A stretch of DNA of 64,000 nucleotides, taken from assembly GCF_024713945.1 (NCBI RefSeq), contig NC_134678.1:4650001-4714000 (forward strand), given 5' to 3'. Source of the DNA: Dermatophagoides farinae. Lineage: Eukaryota > Arthropoda > Arachnida > Sarcoptiformes > Pyroglyphidae. Shown here piece by piece: positions 28,624-45,932 of the stretch. The position numbers and the translations under genes are program-made. Numbering within the stretch: the stretch's first letter is position 1; every line of letters starts with the position of its first letter. The notes below the pieces were generated by a model. The model was not told the DNA's origin. It was given only the letters and a program-made list of their open reading frames with translations, and did no database searches.

Positions 28624-28768
28624 TTTGTTTATTGATCAAAGTTTGTTTGTTTTTTTTTTTTTTTTGAAAAATTAACAATAGCTAACTTGTCGATTGGAAA
28701 AAAATTCGCAATGAAAAAAAAAATGAAATTAATAGTTGTGCATAATACATACATACAAGCAAAAACTT

Positions 28769-29083
28769 TTATATATAAACGCCAGCGCTCATCATTAGTT
28801 TTTCTCTGGAAAATGAACTTATCATTGTAAAAATAGCATTACATATATATGATATGGATATAGCATGCATAATAATAATAATAATATTATTAATAACACC
28901 GGTGCACAAAGACCATAATTCATGATAATTCAATCTATAGGTAGGAGTTGGAATTTCATTTTTTATTTCTTCACCTCCGAATGAACGTGAATATCTCAAA
29001 CTATTACTTGCAATAACAGGAAAAATTATGTATAAAATAACCAATAGTGTTGTTCTACATGTCATGATGAAAAGAAAACACAT
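28769..29083 (-). CDS. Possible first exon of a small secreted peptide (uncertain)
   Basis: The frame begins with two candidate ATGs (29083, 29065). The second gives MTCRTTLLVILYIIFPVIAS, a textbook signal peptide with a short basic head, a hydrophobic core and a small residue at the cleavage site. About 35 polar residues follow (NSLRYSRSFGGEEIKNEIPT and then TPTYRLNYHELWSLCTG). A GT at about 28920 could be a splice donor. Beyond it the frame is Ile-rich and looks intronic. No dibasic Gly-Lys-Arg amidation site is visible and no family was recognised. I found no clear second exon. This could be a secreted peptide precursor or chance. Confidence 0.25.
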   Translation of the reverse strand: MCFLFIMTCRTTLLVILYIIFPVIASNSLRYSRSFGGEEIKNEIPTPTYRLNYHELWSLCTGVINNIIIIIMHAISISYICNAIFTMISSFSREKLMMSAGVYI

Positions 29084-29365
29084 TCATTCATTCAAATGCT
29101 TAGAATATAGATAAATGTGGAATGATAATTGAAATTTTCATAATGAAAACCTCTGACAAACAAATTCGTATTTTCAATGAATATATCTTTGCTTAACCAC
29201 ATTTGAATAAAAAAAAATTCTCATAGAGATAGTTTTAATTCAATTCAGAAAACCAACTTAATCATAGGAAATATGTGTATGTCAGTTAGAAAAGAAAATA
29301 GAGTCATGACTATAAATGAATATATAGCTTTGAAATTATGGAATCATGTAATTAAAATGAAACAA

Positions 29366-29391
29366 TAACAATAATAATAATAATAATAATA
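29366..29391. repeat. AAT trinucleotide microsatellite
   Basis: About eight uninterrupted AAT units in the intergenic region. Ordinary microsatellite, of possible use as a length marker. Confidence 0.8.
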
Positions 29392-30926
29392 CGATTTTGG
29401 CCAAAAAATTAATAATTATAATTTCTTTCACCTTACACCTTCATTTTCCGTTACATCATTATACTCGTACTCATATATTTGATCATTCATTCATTCTATT
29501 TTATTACCATAGTCATGAAGTGGAACTATATTAGATTCGATCAAATATAATGAATAATCCAATTCATTTATAATAAGAATTTTACCATTAGAAATGTTAT
29601 GCACCATCATGTGTGTATATGTATGCGTTTATATTATTTTAGAACAGGAAAATTATTATTAAACAATGCCAATATATACAATTTATTCCTGAATTACGAA
29701 AATCAATCGACCGTTATGTGATGATCATGAAAAACAAATATATATTATATATGTGTAAAAAGAAATTATAGCACCGTTTTTCTCCCGTATTAAACACAAG
29801 GGATATGCAATTTTCTTTTCTTTTTTTTTGGTCTTCCACATTTTATTTTGGTTCAAAATAATATCATAAAAATTCCCGAATTCATTCAAGGGAAACAACA
29901 ATTTTGATTAACATTTTGTGTTCTTCAAATATTCTCTCTCTCTCCATCATTTCTTCTATTTTCTATTGTCTATTTGATTTTTCTTTACATTTTTTTTCAT
30001 TATTCTCTCTCTCTCTCTACAAGCTATAAATGTAGTAGAGACAAAAAATAATATCATCATTACTATAACTTTGGAATGGTTAATATATAAGTATGAACAA
30101 AATAATAATATAACCTACTACATAAATATTAAAAAAAAATCCGCGCCAATTGGAACCATACAAACATGGTATATGTGATTCTATATATTATTAAAATATT
30201 TTTCATACAATTAGTATATATGATGATGATCATGTAAATCACAAAACGTACACATATTTATATATATATAGGAATAAGAGGAAAAAAAATCAAAGGGGCA
30301 ATCAGGAAAAAATAGACATTCCGATTCCATATAATAATGTTGGATGGAAAAAAAGCAACGACCATTTGGTGTGTGACCAAACAAATGCAGTAATTCAGAA
30401 ATTCCACGTTTAGACAAATTGACATACACACAAATACATACCATATGTTTAAGCTGAAAATACTCCGGACACGAGTGAAATATACTTTTATTAAGTTTCT
30501 ATATGAGTGTATTTTTTGGATGCTTTGAATGTAAACACCAGAATATGACCGTAGGGTTTATAGTAGCGAAATTACGGTACATTTGGATTCAATCACATTG
30601 GGTTCATTTCTCTTGTTTGGATGCTTCTACTTTTTTCTTCAATTTCCTTGTATAACGAGCTTAAACAAATCATCATCAACATCATCATTAGTTTTATCAT
30701 TCCACCATATAAATGAAGTGAATGGTATGAATTGGCCGCGGCCAACATCTTTCCCGATATTGTTGCTACTATCGTTGTTCGGGAATGTAAAATGTGTGTC
30801 TAGTGAAATTCACTATCAAATGTACATGCCGCCACCAAATAACTAATACAAGCACAAACATCGATATCAGTCCAGTAAATAATAAGAAAGAGAGACCGAA
30901 AACCTAACCAACTCGATGAGAGCCTA

Positions 30927-30961
30927 GTGTGTGTGTGTGTGTGAAAGAAAGAGAGAGAGAG
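30927..30961. repeat. TG run joined to AG run
   Basis: A TG repeat of about nine units is followed within ten bases by an AG repeat of about six units. It is a compound microsatellite in non-coding DNA. Confidence 0.8.
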
Positions 30962-32077
30962 TGATGATGTTGATGATGGAGGATGGAAATATAAAAAAAA
31001 ATGAGGATATGAATCGTATTCATATACATGCACATATATAATAGCGTTTGTATGAAGAATTTGAAGCATTTCAATTCTGATGTTTATGATAATAGTTGTT
31101 GTGGTGGTGGTAAACTAACTGATTGGTGATTTTAGTTATTGTAATCATTTACATCGTATAATAATATATTTGTGAATACATAAATTACCATACACAAATT
31201 TTGTCAAATAAAAGAATTATTTGACAAAATTCTTTTTCTTCAAAACAGCCATAAACATGACCATCAGCAAGCAAAAACAAATGGATTCAATTGAAATTCT
31301 TTCATAAATTCCACAATATAATTCATATAATTTTTTTTACTGGTGAAATGAAAGCCTAAATTAATTTTTTGTTTTGGTGCTTGTTGCTCAATAATTTTCC
31401 ATTTGAAATTGTGACAAATTAAATTCCAATTTGTTCTTATAATCAAAAGTGATGGCAAATTTTTTCCCATTAACCATCAAAAGAAAAAAGATTTTGCTAT
31501 CATTTTAACTTGATAATCGCAATTGGCCGGTTTGTGGTTTTTTTTCTGGGCTCCGTTTGCCATTTGTCAACAAGATTGTTGTCATGTGTGCCAATTTTTT
31601 TTTTGAATATGTTGATCATATGTCACCGATTTTGGTGATATAAATCTTGTTATCATTAAAACCGTCAAAAATTATTAATTTATTTATTATTACTATGGTC
31701 ACTATGGCATTCAAATAACGATGGTGATAATCATCAAATTTTACTTATAATTTTGGCATTGCCAATCAAGGCATAGTCATGATTTGCCATTATATCAACG
31801 TCTAAGTTATTCTGTTTAAAAACCAGCCTGAACCAATAAGGCTAAAGTTCATCAAAACATACCATGAATCATCAATCATAAATTCAACATGCTAAACACA
31901 TTGGTTGAATAGCCAAATACCATTATTTTGAACCTTCATCAATTTTTTCGTGTCATAGCGCAATCAAAAGGGAATTTTCATCCAATAACACAACAACAAC
32001 ATCCGTATACTACGACCAATTTAGATTTTCCGACCAAATTTTCTTTTTCGATCAATTTTTTAGTATTTATCAACAAG

Positions 32078-35000
32078 ATGGCCAACGCCAAATCTGGTGT
32101 TCATGTTATGCAATTGAAACCAATATCAGTTCCTAAAAGTTTAATTGATGGTTGCAAATTTGTCAAATGGGACGAAGATACTGCTATTGGTGTTCCGGTT
32201 ATTTTAAAAGTTGACAAAAAAGGATTTTTCCTTTATTGGACCGATCAAAACGGCGTATGTAGTCATTGAGAGTGATCAGATAAAAGTAATTATAATAATT
32301 GACATTGATTGATTTATAGGAAACTGAATTATTGGAAATATCCAGCATCAGAGATACAAGAACCGGAAAATATGCTAAAACACCAAAAAATGTTTGTTTA
32401 TTTGACATTGATTTTCAACATTATAATTATAATAATGATAATGATAATCAATTACAGGATGGAAAACTCAAAGAATCAATCAACATTGGACCACAAGAAG
32501 TTACATTAGAGGATAAGACCTTGACTGTCGTTTATGGAACCGATTTTGTCAACGTAAATTTTATCAATTTTTGTACCTATTCAAAAGAAATAGCTCAAGT
32601 AAGTTTTTTCATTTTTTTTTAAATTTATAACTGTCATTCAATTTTTCGTTTCAATTACTTAATTGGAAAAAATTGTTGATCAGGAATGGACCAATGAGAT
32701 ATTGAAAATAGCCTATAACTTATTGGCAATCAACGCATCAGTCTATACATTCCTTGAAAAAGCTCATACAAAATTATTTTTAATGTCCGATCGTGATCGG
32801 AAATTACCTGTAAAATAGTAGGTTATTTCAACTTTTTATTTTGTATATGTAAATATAATATTTTATAAATATTTGAAATAGCATCATGAAAATGTTCGCC
32901 AATCATAAAGATGATCGTAAAAAAATTGAAAAAGCACTTGAATCATGTTCACTATCATCCGCCAAAAATGATACAATTTCGTTGGAAAAATTCGACATGA
33001 ATACATTTTTCGATTTCTACAAATATCTAATCGGTAGAAATGAAGTGTTGGAAATTTTCGAAAAAATGTAAGCCATTTTATTTTCTTAACATCTATCTTG
33101 TATATAACTAAAATATATTTTAAATAGATGTGGTGATCATACATTTGGCGACATTAAAGTCATGACTGTAGAGCAATTTGTTCAATTTTTAAATAAAGAA
33201 CAACGTGATCCTCGACTAAATGAAATTCTTTATCCATATGCGAATCGTTCCCGTGGAATGGATCTTATTGAACAGTATGAACCAGATATACAGATCGCTC
33301 AGAAAGGATTCTTATCGTTTGATGGATTTCTTCGTTATCTTATGAGTGATGATAATGCCATCATCCCGTCCGAAAAGTTTGATTTAAATAGCGACATGGA
33401 TCAACCTTTGAGTCATTATTTTATCAATTCGAGCCACAACACTTATCTGACTGGTCATCAATTGACGGGCAGATCTTCTGTAGAAATATACCGCCAATGT
33501 CTTCTCGGTGGATGCCGTTGTATCGAGCTCGATTGCTGGAACGGTCGATCTGATGATGAACCTATTATTACACATGGATACACAGTAGTAACAGATGTTC
33601 CTTTAAAAGAAGTTCTTGAAGCAATAGCAGAAAGTGCTTTCAAAACCTCTCATTACCCTGTAATTCTTTCATTTGAGAATCATTGCTCAAACAAACAACA
33701 GTTGGCTAAAATGGCAAAATATTGTCGGCAAATATTCGGTGAAATGCTTCTCACCGAACCACTGCCGAGCCATCCCCTTAAACCAGGTGTACCATTGCCA
33801 TCACCGAATCTATTATTAAAAAAGATAATCATCAAAGACAAAAAAGAACATAAACATAGTCGTCGTAAAAGCAAGAATATGGCTTCAAACCATGAAGAAT
33901 CAAACATTTCCACAGCAACTTCATTTGATGAAGTCCGTCCAGAAAATACAAATCAAGCAAATATTGGCGGATCGAACAAGCAGCAGAATCAGCAACAACA
34001 ATCGAGTTCGTCAACTAGCCAACAGAAAACAACTGATCTCGAAACTAATGTCAATGAAAATCATTCAAATGATATGAATTCTAGCTCTGATTTGACCAAC
34101 AAAAACTATAGCTGTGATATGGAAGATCCAGAAAGCGGTGATTCCAGTTCTGACGATGATGATGTAATGAATGAAGAGCAATCCATTTCAACCGATCTTC
34201 CAGTTGCCAAAGAAACGACAGATTCCCCCTTTATATACCGATCTGAAATGTCACAATTGGTTATATACGTTCAACCCATACAATTTAGAGCATTCGATAT
34301 GGCCGAAAGTAAGATTTGAAAAAAACTCTGTAAATTTCAATTATATTTTAAATCTTTTTTATTTGGCAAATAGAAAGAAACAGAAGCTTTGAAGTGTCAT
34401 CATTCGATGAAACGCAGAGCACTAGTTTATTGAAAGAACAACCGGTCGATTTTGTAAAGTATGTGTATTAATCACTTCAATTCATTAAGATCAACAAAAC
34501 CGTCAAAATAAATTCTTTGTTTTTTTTATCAACTAAATAGCTATAACAAAAGACAACTTAGTCGAATATATCCCAGAGGGACCCGAGTTAATTCAAGCAA
34601 CTTTCTACCTCAAGTCTTCTGGAACAGTGGCTGTCAAATGGTTGCATTGAACTTTCAAACTTTAGGTAAAAATTATCTACCCATTTTCAAAAGGTTCACT
34701 AACCATTCATTATTATTTGTTTTAGATTTAGGAATGCAATTAAATTTGGGTATTTTCGAATACAATGGCCGAAACGGTTATTTATTGAAACCAGATTTTA
34801 TGAGGAGACAGGATAGAAGGTTCGATCCATTTACGGAATCGACTGTAGATGGAATAATTGCCGGAACAGTTTCGATAAAGGTTTTTGATATTTATAAATG
34901 ATTTATTAGAAACGATCATATTAACTAGCCTATAACCATAAATTATACACATCATTTCATACAGATCATTTCGGGCCAATTCTTATCTGACAAACGTGTT

Positions 35001-36798
35001 GGAACTTATGTTGAAGTAGACATGTATGGTTTACCCGCTGATACAGTTAGACGGAAAAGAACAAAAATTGTTCCAAATAATGCTTTAAATCCGATTTATG
35101 ATGAAGAACCATTTGTATTCAAAAAAGTAGTGCTGCCTGATTTGGCTTGTTTAAGAATCGCAGCGTTCGAAGAAAATGGAAAATTTTTAGGCACACGAAT
35201 TTTGCCCTTTGTCGGTTTAAGACCAGGCTATCGACATATTTCTCTACGAAGCGAATCTATGCAACCAGTGACCTTGCAAACATTGTTTGTGCATATAACT
35301 GTTAAGGATTACATTCCTGATGGTTTATCAGAATTGGCAGATGCTCTAGCAAATCCGATAGCTTATCAGGTGGAAAAACATGCGAAACAGTTGTTGTCTT
35401 TGATCGATGAAGGTGATGATGTTGGAGAAGAACCATACGATACTACCGTGAACAAGCCGAATTTAGCTTACTGTTCAGATTCAAGATGCGGTGAAGAAAT
35501 AACAACTATGATAAACCGACAATCATCACAAGCGGAAATATCATTACATTCTTCATTAATGATGAAAGGAGATTCAATAAATAAGATGGAATTAAATGGA
35601 GCTTCAAAACCATCATCCAAAGTTTGTTCACCGACACACAAAATGTCATTAATCAGACAAGATACATTGAATCGCAAAATGAGAATCGATGATGATCTCA
35701 ACGTAGAGAAGCTGAGTTCGTCATTGGAATCTAATACGGCACTTTTGGACGCTGAACCGATCGAGAAATTGAAAAAAACGAAAAACATTCAAAAAATATG
35801 TACTAAAATCGATCGTGATATTTTGACGTTACAAAAAAGATTTGAAAAGTTACGAGAAAAAATCAAAGAAAACTATATTCAAGAAGAGGATAAATTGACA
35901 CCATTTTCGGATAAAAACAAAAAGCTGAATAACATTTCCAAGAGTGTCAAAAAAATCGGGTGAGTAGATGAATCAGAGCTAACCAGTCATTAGCTTTAAC
36001 TACTAAAAAAACATTTTTGTTTTTAATAATTAAACTTTTTATAGTTCCAGGAAACAACCATCAAGTAGTGATGGTAAAATATCTGAAACTGAATGGAAAA
36101 TCAAAGTAAGCTTATCCGTTAATTTCATATGTTTATCGTTCATTTAAATTCTAATTTATTGTATTGCACATAGATAAAAGAACTTCAAAAAACATTTTCA
36201 ATCAACATTTTTAATTCATTTATGGAACAATACAAAGAAGAATTCAAAGCGTTCGAGAACAGATATGAGCAGGTTGGTAGAATAAAAATTTCGACGATAT
36301 CATTATAAGCAATCAAATTAATCTACTAATAATAACGATTTATGTTTTGTTTGCATATAGTTGTGCATTGCATTGGATAAAGCAATGGAAGATTCTCAAA
36401 ATTCTCAGAAACAATATCTAACTTCATTACATGATAAAGAAGTTGCGGCACTAATGAAACGGTTAGACTTACAAAACAAAGAAGAATTGACTGTGTTGAG
36501 CAAATGTCATAAAGATAAGAATGAACTAGCACGAATCAAACGAGAATTGCAACAAAAATTAATCGATCAGGCTGTTCAAGAACGACAACGACTACAGATA
36601 CTTTTGGATAAACGAAAAATCGAACTGGTCGAAAAACATAAAAAACAAGAACGAAAATTACAGGAAGAGAAAAAACGAATGCTTGAAGAAAAACAACAAG
36701 AATGTAATCAAAAATCTGAACATATGCAAGCACAATTCAATCAATGTGGTGAATCTTTTTTCGTCAAAATGTTTGGCATAGAAGAATGTCAAACTTGA
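32078..36798 (+). CDS. Plc21C: Phospholipase C beta, PLCB1/Plc21C class, 1282 aa
   Basis: Thirteen exons sum to 3849 nt: 32078-32254, 32320-32391, 32458-32598, 32684-32817, 32882-33067, 33128-34308, 34374-34458, 34541-34665, 34726-34880, 34965-35959, 36045-36105, 36174-36272, 36361-36798. The enzyme cleaves PIP2 to IP3 and diacylglycerol downstream of Gq. Order: PH-like N-terminus ([29 protein letters not shown]), EF hands ([20 protein letters not shown]), X box ([20 protein letters not shown] with catalytic His, and FENHCS), a long Gln/Ser and acidic X-Y linker, Y box ([13 protein letters not shown]), C2 ([20 protein letters not shown]) and a C-terminal coiled coil. The N-terminal signature is that of PLCB1-3, not PLCB4. 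AATAAA lies near 37186. It sits directly upstream of a PLCB4-class paralogue. Confidence 0.95.
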
Positions 36799-38730
36799 AC
36801 AAACCATTCTTCATTTAAGTGTGAACCGTTTTATTTTGTGCTTGTGAGTGTAGCATTCGACAATTCTTTGATTCGATTCTTCAAACTGCTGCCACTTTTC
36901 CTATTTACAGAATTCAGGTGCAAACATATGCGAAAACTGTCGTGCATCCAAAAAAAAAACAATATACTATTTCATACCTAAATTAAATGCACCAAATATA
37001 TTATCCTGTCACATGTGAGACGTTGTGCAATACCAATCATGATGCACTTAATTAATCATTTATGAGTAAGAAAAACTAATCAAGCTCAATTTCTTCTCCA
37101 TCGACAAACACTACAATTTTGAATGCTTGCATTTCGTTCATACACAAGTGTGTGTGTGTGTGTGTGACTGAGAATACAGAAATTAAATAAAGTTCGTTGG
37201 TGTTTATTACATTTGTGATCAATCAAAAGAATTTCCAGTACAATTGAATATTGGCAAAACCATCAATCAATCAAACCAGATAAAACATTCTTATGATTAT
37301 TATTATAATATCATCGTACAATGATGATATTTTTTTTTCTTCGTTTTTATATTTTTTCATTGTTTTTTTTCCATTGAAGATTTAACACGTATTGTCATTT
37401 TGTGAGTGCGTGCATGTCTGTGTGTTCTTGTGTGTTTGACATATTGATCAATCTTTTATATTATAGTTGCAACACTCAACATTCTTTTGTGATATTCTCA
37501 TCTGATAGTTTTTGTCTTCTCGAATATTCTTCATTAAAATTGCAAGAAAAAATATTTTTGGACAATTAATTTATACGAGAGAAAACAATGATACGATATA
37601 AAATGAAGATTATTACTACGGTGATGAACACAATACAAATATAATTAATGAAAACAATAGAAAAAAACCACGAAGAATATAGAACCAAAACATTCTCAAT
37701 TTTTTTTAAATAAATTCATTCATGTGTATCAATAATCCATTTTCTTGACCCTTGTCATCATCATCATCATCATTTTTTTCTTAAAATTTTTTTGTCTGTG
37801 CAATATTTATTCGTTATTATTATCATTTGTCTAAATAATGTTCTAATTTTCAATCAAAATTAAAAAGAAAAAAGATGAAAATGATTTTATTTCGAAAAGG
37901 TTATTACTGATTTATTTTAATGGTGAATTGTGATGACAAATGTGACAATCATTAATGATTGAGTAAAACAAAACATAAGTCACCTATTATTATAGAATTT
38001 ATATTCGTAATGATCGATGCTATTAAATTTTGTTAAATGTATAAGTGTATATATAACATTAATGTTATCAAGCGAATATAAGGCGAATATTTAAAATTTT
38101 GTCAATGAAAAATGGGCATACTTTTCAACATTCCGTTATATATACACAAACACAGCAAGTGAATTCAAAAAAAAAAAACAAATAAAATGTGAATGAAGAT
38201 GAAAATGAATGAGGAAATCCTAATACTATACATATGTATTCATCTGAAGGATAAACAGATATCATATACAGCAGTAAATTGCATATTGTATAGAGGTTCG
38301 AATTTTAAAGGAACAATCAATGTTGCTTGCTTCATCATCATCAGGATGGATTCTCCATGTTCAAGGCAAATGTTTTTGTTGTTGTCAATGTTGATAATGG
38401 TGATGGTGGTGGTGGTGGTGGCGGTGGTGGCAGTGTTGTGAATATTGGAACATATGAACTAAAAAAACGTTGACGCCATATAACGAGGTCCAGATACGTT
38501 TTTGGATTCTATATATGATTCCTTTTAAATGAAGACAACAACAACCAATAGAAATTTATTTACATTTCACCAATAGTATTATTATTCTCTACTTACATAT
38601 AAAATTTATATAAAAGCCTGTAGATTGATGTTCAATACAAATGACATTTCCTTTAGAAATTGAATGAATCAATTTTTTAACCTTGCATTATCATTATCAT
38701 CAAACATTGTCAACAAAAACATTATCCATT
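36799..38730. other. Intergenic region between the two PLC beta genes
   Basis: Contains the 3-prime UTR of the first gene (AATAAA near 37186), a TG microsatellite at about 37148-37166, TCA-type repeats near 37757-37772, and a GGT-rich stretch at about 38401-38432. The promoter and 5-prime UTR of the second gene must lie in its right part. No coding exon recognised. Confidence 0.5.
37148..37166. repeat. TG dinucleotide microsatellite
   Basis: About nine uninterrupted TG units in the 3-prime flank of the first PLC beta gene, just before its probable poly(A) signal. Confidence 0.8.
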
Positions 38731-42997
<4,267 letters not shown>

Positions 42998-43050
42998 AAA
43001 AAAATATACAATGTTGCATATATGAAACAAAACAAGATACAATAAAATAA

Positions 43051-44141
43051 TCAAAGTTTTGATGGATCACTGAATTTCGATGTGAATATGTAGAACAATG
43101 TAGGAAATGGTACCAATAATAATAAGAGATAATCATATTTGCCTTTCATCTCAGTCACTGAAACAATGCCAAATACGTGCAATGCCCAATGGCAAAGAAC
43201 AATGATCAAATTTCGAAAATGAAACATGGCGTGAAATAAATACACATAACTTTGATCAATGTGATAGGAAAAATGAATCGCAATAGAAATCACCGACCCA
43301 ATAATTAACAAATATGGAAAAACGTAATCTAAACACGGCAAAGGTTAAAAGAAAAATGATTGAAAGTTAAAAGATTTTCAAATATTAAATTAATTAGAAA
43401 AAATCATTTATGGATGGAATTGGAAATTTGACTTACAAATAACACCAGCCAACATGGCGTGTATGAACATCAATGCTGGAATCGAATACAAGACATAATA
43501 AATATTTTTAGTCAGGAAATTTTTGGAGTACAGATTTTTGATTTGGCTAGAAGATGTCAATAAGTATATAATGCAACTAACTACACGAAGATAAAAATGA
43601 CGAATCAATACAAATCCAAGTGAGATCAGATAGAATAGGAATACGATTGAATAGAGTGGATATACGGCCTCATTTGTGCAATGAAAATGTTCGTTCAATG
43701 ATGGATTATAAAAAAGAGTATACCAATCAGAGAAAGATTTGACACCACAAGTTTTTAACTCTAGTTTCCAATCGTTAGACAAAAGTACTGAAAGAACTGA
43801 GGCCAATATTGTCTCGCAAAAGATTGCCGTAAAAAATGTCAACGAAATAAAATTCAGTTTATCCGATCTGGTGCTCTTATCGACGAAATATAGCTGAATC
43901 AATACGAATATTACGACCATAAAAGATAGATAGATCCAATCATAAAGCTGCAGATCGTTGTCACATTGTTCACAAATGTGATCGTTGTTCGAACGAAATC
44001 CGCGAGGACATGCCTTGTTTCAAATCGTTATAATCGCAAATTGTAAATAGAATTATAAAACATTAAGCTTACCATACAATCGCTCCAAGAATCATTGATC
44101 CAAATTCGGCCACAATAAATTCCAGGACAAGAAGTGGACAT
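43051..44141 (-). CDS. JKAMP: JNK1/MAPK8-associated membrane protein (JKAMP), 307 aa
   Basis: Three exons, 44141-44073, 44013-43437 and 43328-43051, sum to 924 nt. JKAMP is an ER multi-pass protein that links the proteasome and ERAD machinery to ER stress and also binds JNK. The N-terminal Cys-rich part (CPGIYCGRIW, then CPRGFRSNNDHICEQC) is lumenal. The core SFSDWYTLFYNPSLNEHFHC followed by TNEAVYPLYSIVFLFY is the family hallmark. About seven hydrophobic segments follow, ending with HWALHVFGIVSV and PTLFYIFTSKFSDPSKL. Length matches the human protein (about 310). Its 3-prime end is 53 bp from that of norpA, and it diverges from TRMT6. Confidence 0.93.
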
Positions 44142-44340
44142 TTTTAAAGATAATTCATGATTTTATTTTATATTGATTTTGTGTGAAACTAAAATTGATA
44201 CTGATTTATTCTGAAACTGACTAAATGCACCTTAATGGATCATTGCAGTAAAAATAAAAACATTTTTGGTATGAAAAAACCACGCGGGTCGAAGAGTATT
44301 TTTAGTTTTAAATCTAATATAATAATAATAATAACATAAC
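44142..44340. promoter_or_regulatory. Bidirectional promoter region JKAMP/TRMT6
   Basis: Only 199 bp separate the two divergent start codons, so one short region must drive both genes. It is AT-rich with an AAT run at about 44320-44332. No specific site can be assigned. Confidence 0.5.
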
Positions 44341-45684
44341 ATGATGGATGTTCAACTTGCTGATAATGATAATATTATTCAACCCGAACATTATGTAATT
44401 ATGCGAAAAAGTTTCAAAGTCAACACATGTAAATTAATCAAACTAGGCAGAGAAAAGTATGAGTAATTATTTAAAAATATTTGAAACAATTTCTAAACAA
44501 TTATATATCAATTATTTGCAGATATTTTTTCTTTTTCAAACATAAAATACTTACCGACTCATTGATTGGTCAAAAATATGGATCGACATTTGAATTAACA
44601 CAGGATAAAACTCTCAAGTTGGTTAAATTAATCGACTACCTTGATCCAATGAATCCGAATTCCAACTCAAATGACGATGGTAATATTCAACAAAAAGACA
44701 ATCGTTTCTTACTGGATAATAATTCATCACAGAAGCTAACTCGAGATGATATTGAAAAGATTAAAAAAGAAAAAAGTGGTCAACAAGTGATCCGCACTTT
44801 AGTTGAAAATAGTGCCACTTTTGAGGAAAAGAATGTCTTTTCACAGGTTAAATATTTACAAAAGAAGCAGCGGAAATACGTTTGCCTTGTGACAATTATG
44901 AAACCGACTATTAAACTTTTAATGGAAATGTATTACTCACAGAGCCCTAGCAAGAATAAGTAACTAATTTATGAACAAAATCTTATAGCATGAAATATTA
45001 ATTTTATTTCAATTTTATAGCTATCTCAGGATTGATAGTTTGGCTCAGATGCTAACGTTAAGCAATGTTATGGCTGGTGGTAAATATTTGGTGGTCGATT
45101 CTAACCTTGGTATATTAAGTGCATCAATATTCGAGAAAACATCTGGGAATTGTACAATTGTCCAGATAGACATGGCTGATGTTTGCAATGCTGGTCAACG
45201 TCAAGCTGTGAATGCATTGAATTTTCCTGCAGTAACTGTGGAAAAATGTTTTTCCTGTATTTCATTTAATCAAGTGGCCTCTTTGCTTATTGAAGACGCA
45301 GATAATTCTTCCGAAAATTCTAGAAAAAAGCCAAGAACAAATGCAAAACTTCAAGTGGAAGAGGAAAAAGCTATAGCTATTTTAAATGAGCAAAATCTTG
45401 ATGCATTGTTATTGATGCCTAAACATCATGACCTCTGTGCATTGACTGAAACGCTCTTATGTTTTCTTTCTATTTCACGTCCATTTGTTGTATTTTCTCC
45501 ATTTATTGAACCGCTCAAAGAATGCTTTCTGAGGATAAAAAATCAATGTGCATTCTTGCGATTATCGGAAACATGGCTTAGAAAATATCAAGTACTCAAT
45601 GATCGAACAAGACCCGACGCAGTAATGAATGCTTGTAGTGGTTTTATTTTGACCGGAATAAAAGTCGAACCAAATAAACAATGA
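44341..45684 (+). CDS. TRMT6: tRNA m1A58 methyltransferase non-catalytic subunit TRM6, 405 aa
   Basis: Three exons, 44341-44456, 44522-44959 and 45021-45684, sum to 1218 nt. TRM6 pairs with catalytic TRM61 to methylate adenosine 58 of tRNAs. HYVIMRKSFKVNTCKLIKLG and then LIGQKYGSTFELTQDKTLKL form the N-terminal OB-like domain. TRDDIEKIKKEKSGQQVIRT and LVENSATFEEKNVFSQVKYL are strongly conserved in TRM6. The C-terminal Rossmann-like half (NVMAGGKYLVVDSNLGILSA) lacks a SAM-binding glycine motif, as expected for this subunit. TRM61 is not in the window. A second ATG follows the first at once (MMDV), so either may be used. Confidence 0.92.
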
Positions 45685-45932
45685 AACAAAATAATGATTT
45701 TAAACCAAAACCACAATGTGCCAAAGTTTATTAGTTTTCAAACATTAATTTTCAATTGCTCATTATTGATACTTGATGGCGCGCTCGTCTTCGTACCAAA
45801 ATTATATTGTTGATCTTTAGGTTAAAATGAGAAATGCATTTATTAATTGATTGCCGAAATCTGTTTATCAAAAGGTTAACCAAAAGGTATACATTACTTT
45901 TATTTTCATCTTCTTTGTTGATCAATACGAAT

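Larger units (their letters stand above)
28624..32077. other. 3.4 kb gene-poor region with microsatellites
   Basis: This is the longest stretch without a recognised gene. It contains a T-run at about 28651-28666, an AAT run at about 29366-29391, TC runs near 29935 and 30005-30019, and adjacent TG and AG runs at about 30927-30961. The last about 150 bp before 32078 are probably 5-prime UTR of the PLC beta gene. One minus-strand frame at 28769-29083 with a signal-peptide-like start is listed separately. Other short open frames look like chance. Confidence 0.5.

Noticed and set aside
30211-30444. 77-residue minus-strand frame containing a Lys-Arg site
   Set aside because: A neuropeptide was considered, but there is no signal peptide, no amidation Gly, and a Tyr/Ile tail coded by AT-rich DNA.
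30583-30846. 87-residue frame with hydrophobic stretches
   Set aside because: Low-complexity Phe/Leu/Ser content, no splice or family support, in a microsatellite-rich gap.
38193-38441. 82-residue frame ending in a Val-rich run
   Set aside because: The end is translated GGT/GTG microsatellite between the two PLC genes.
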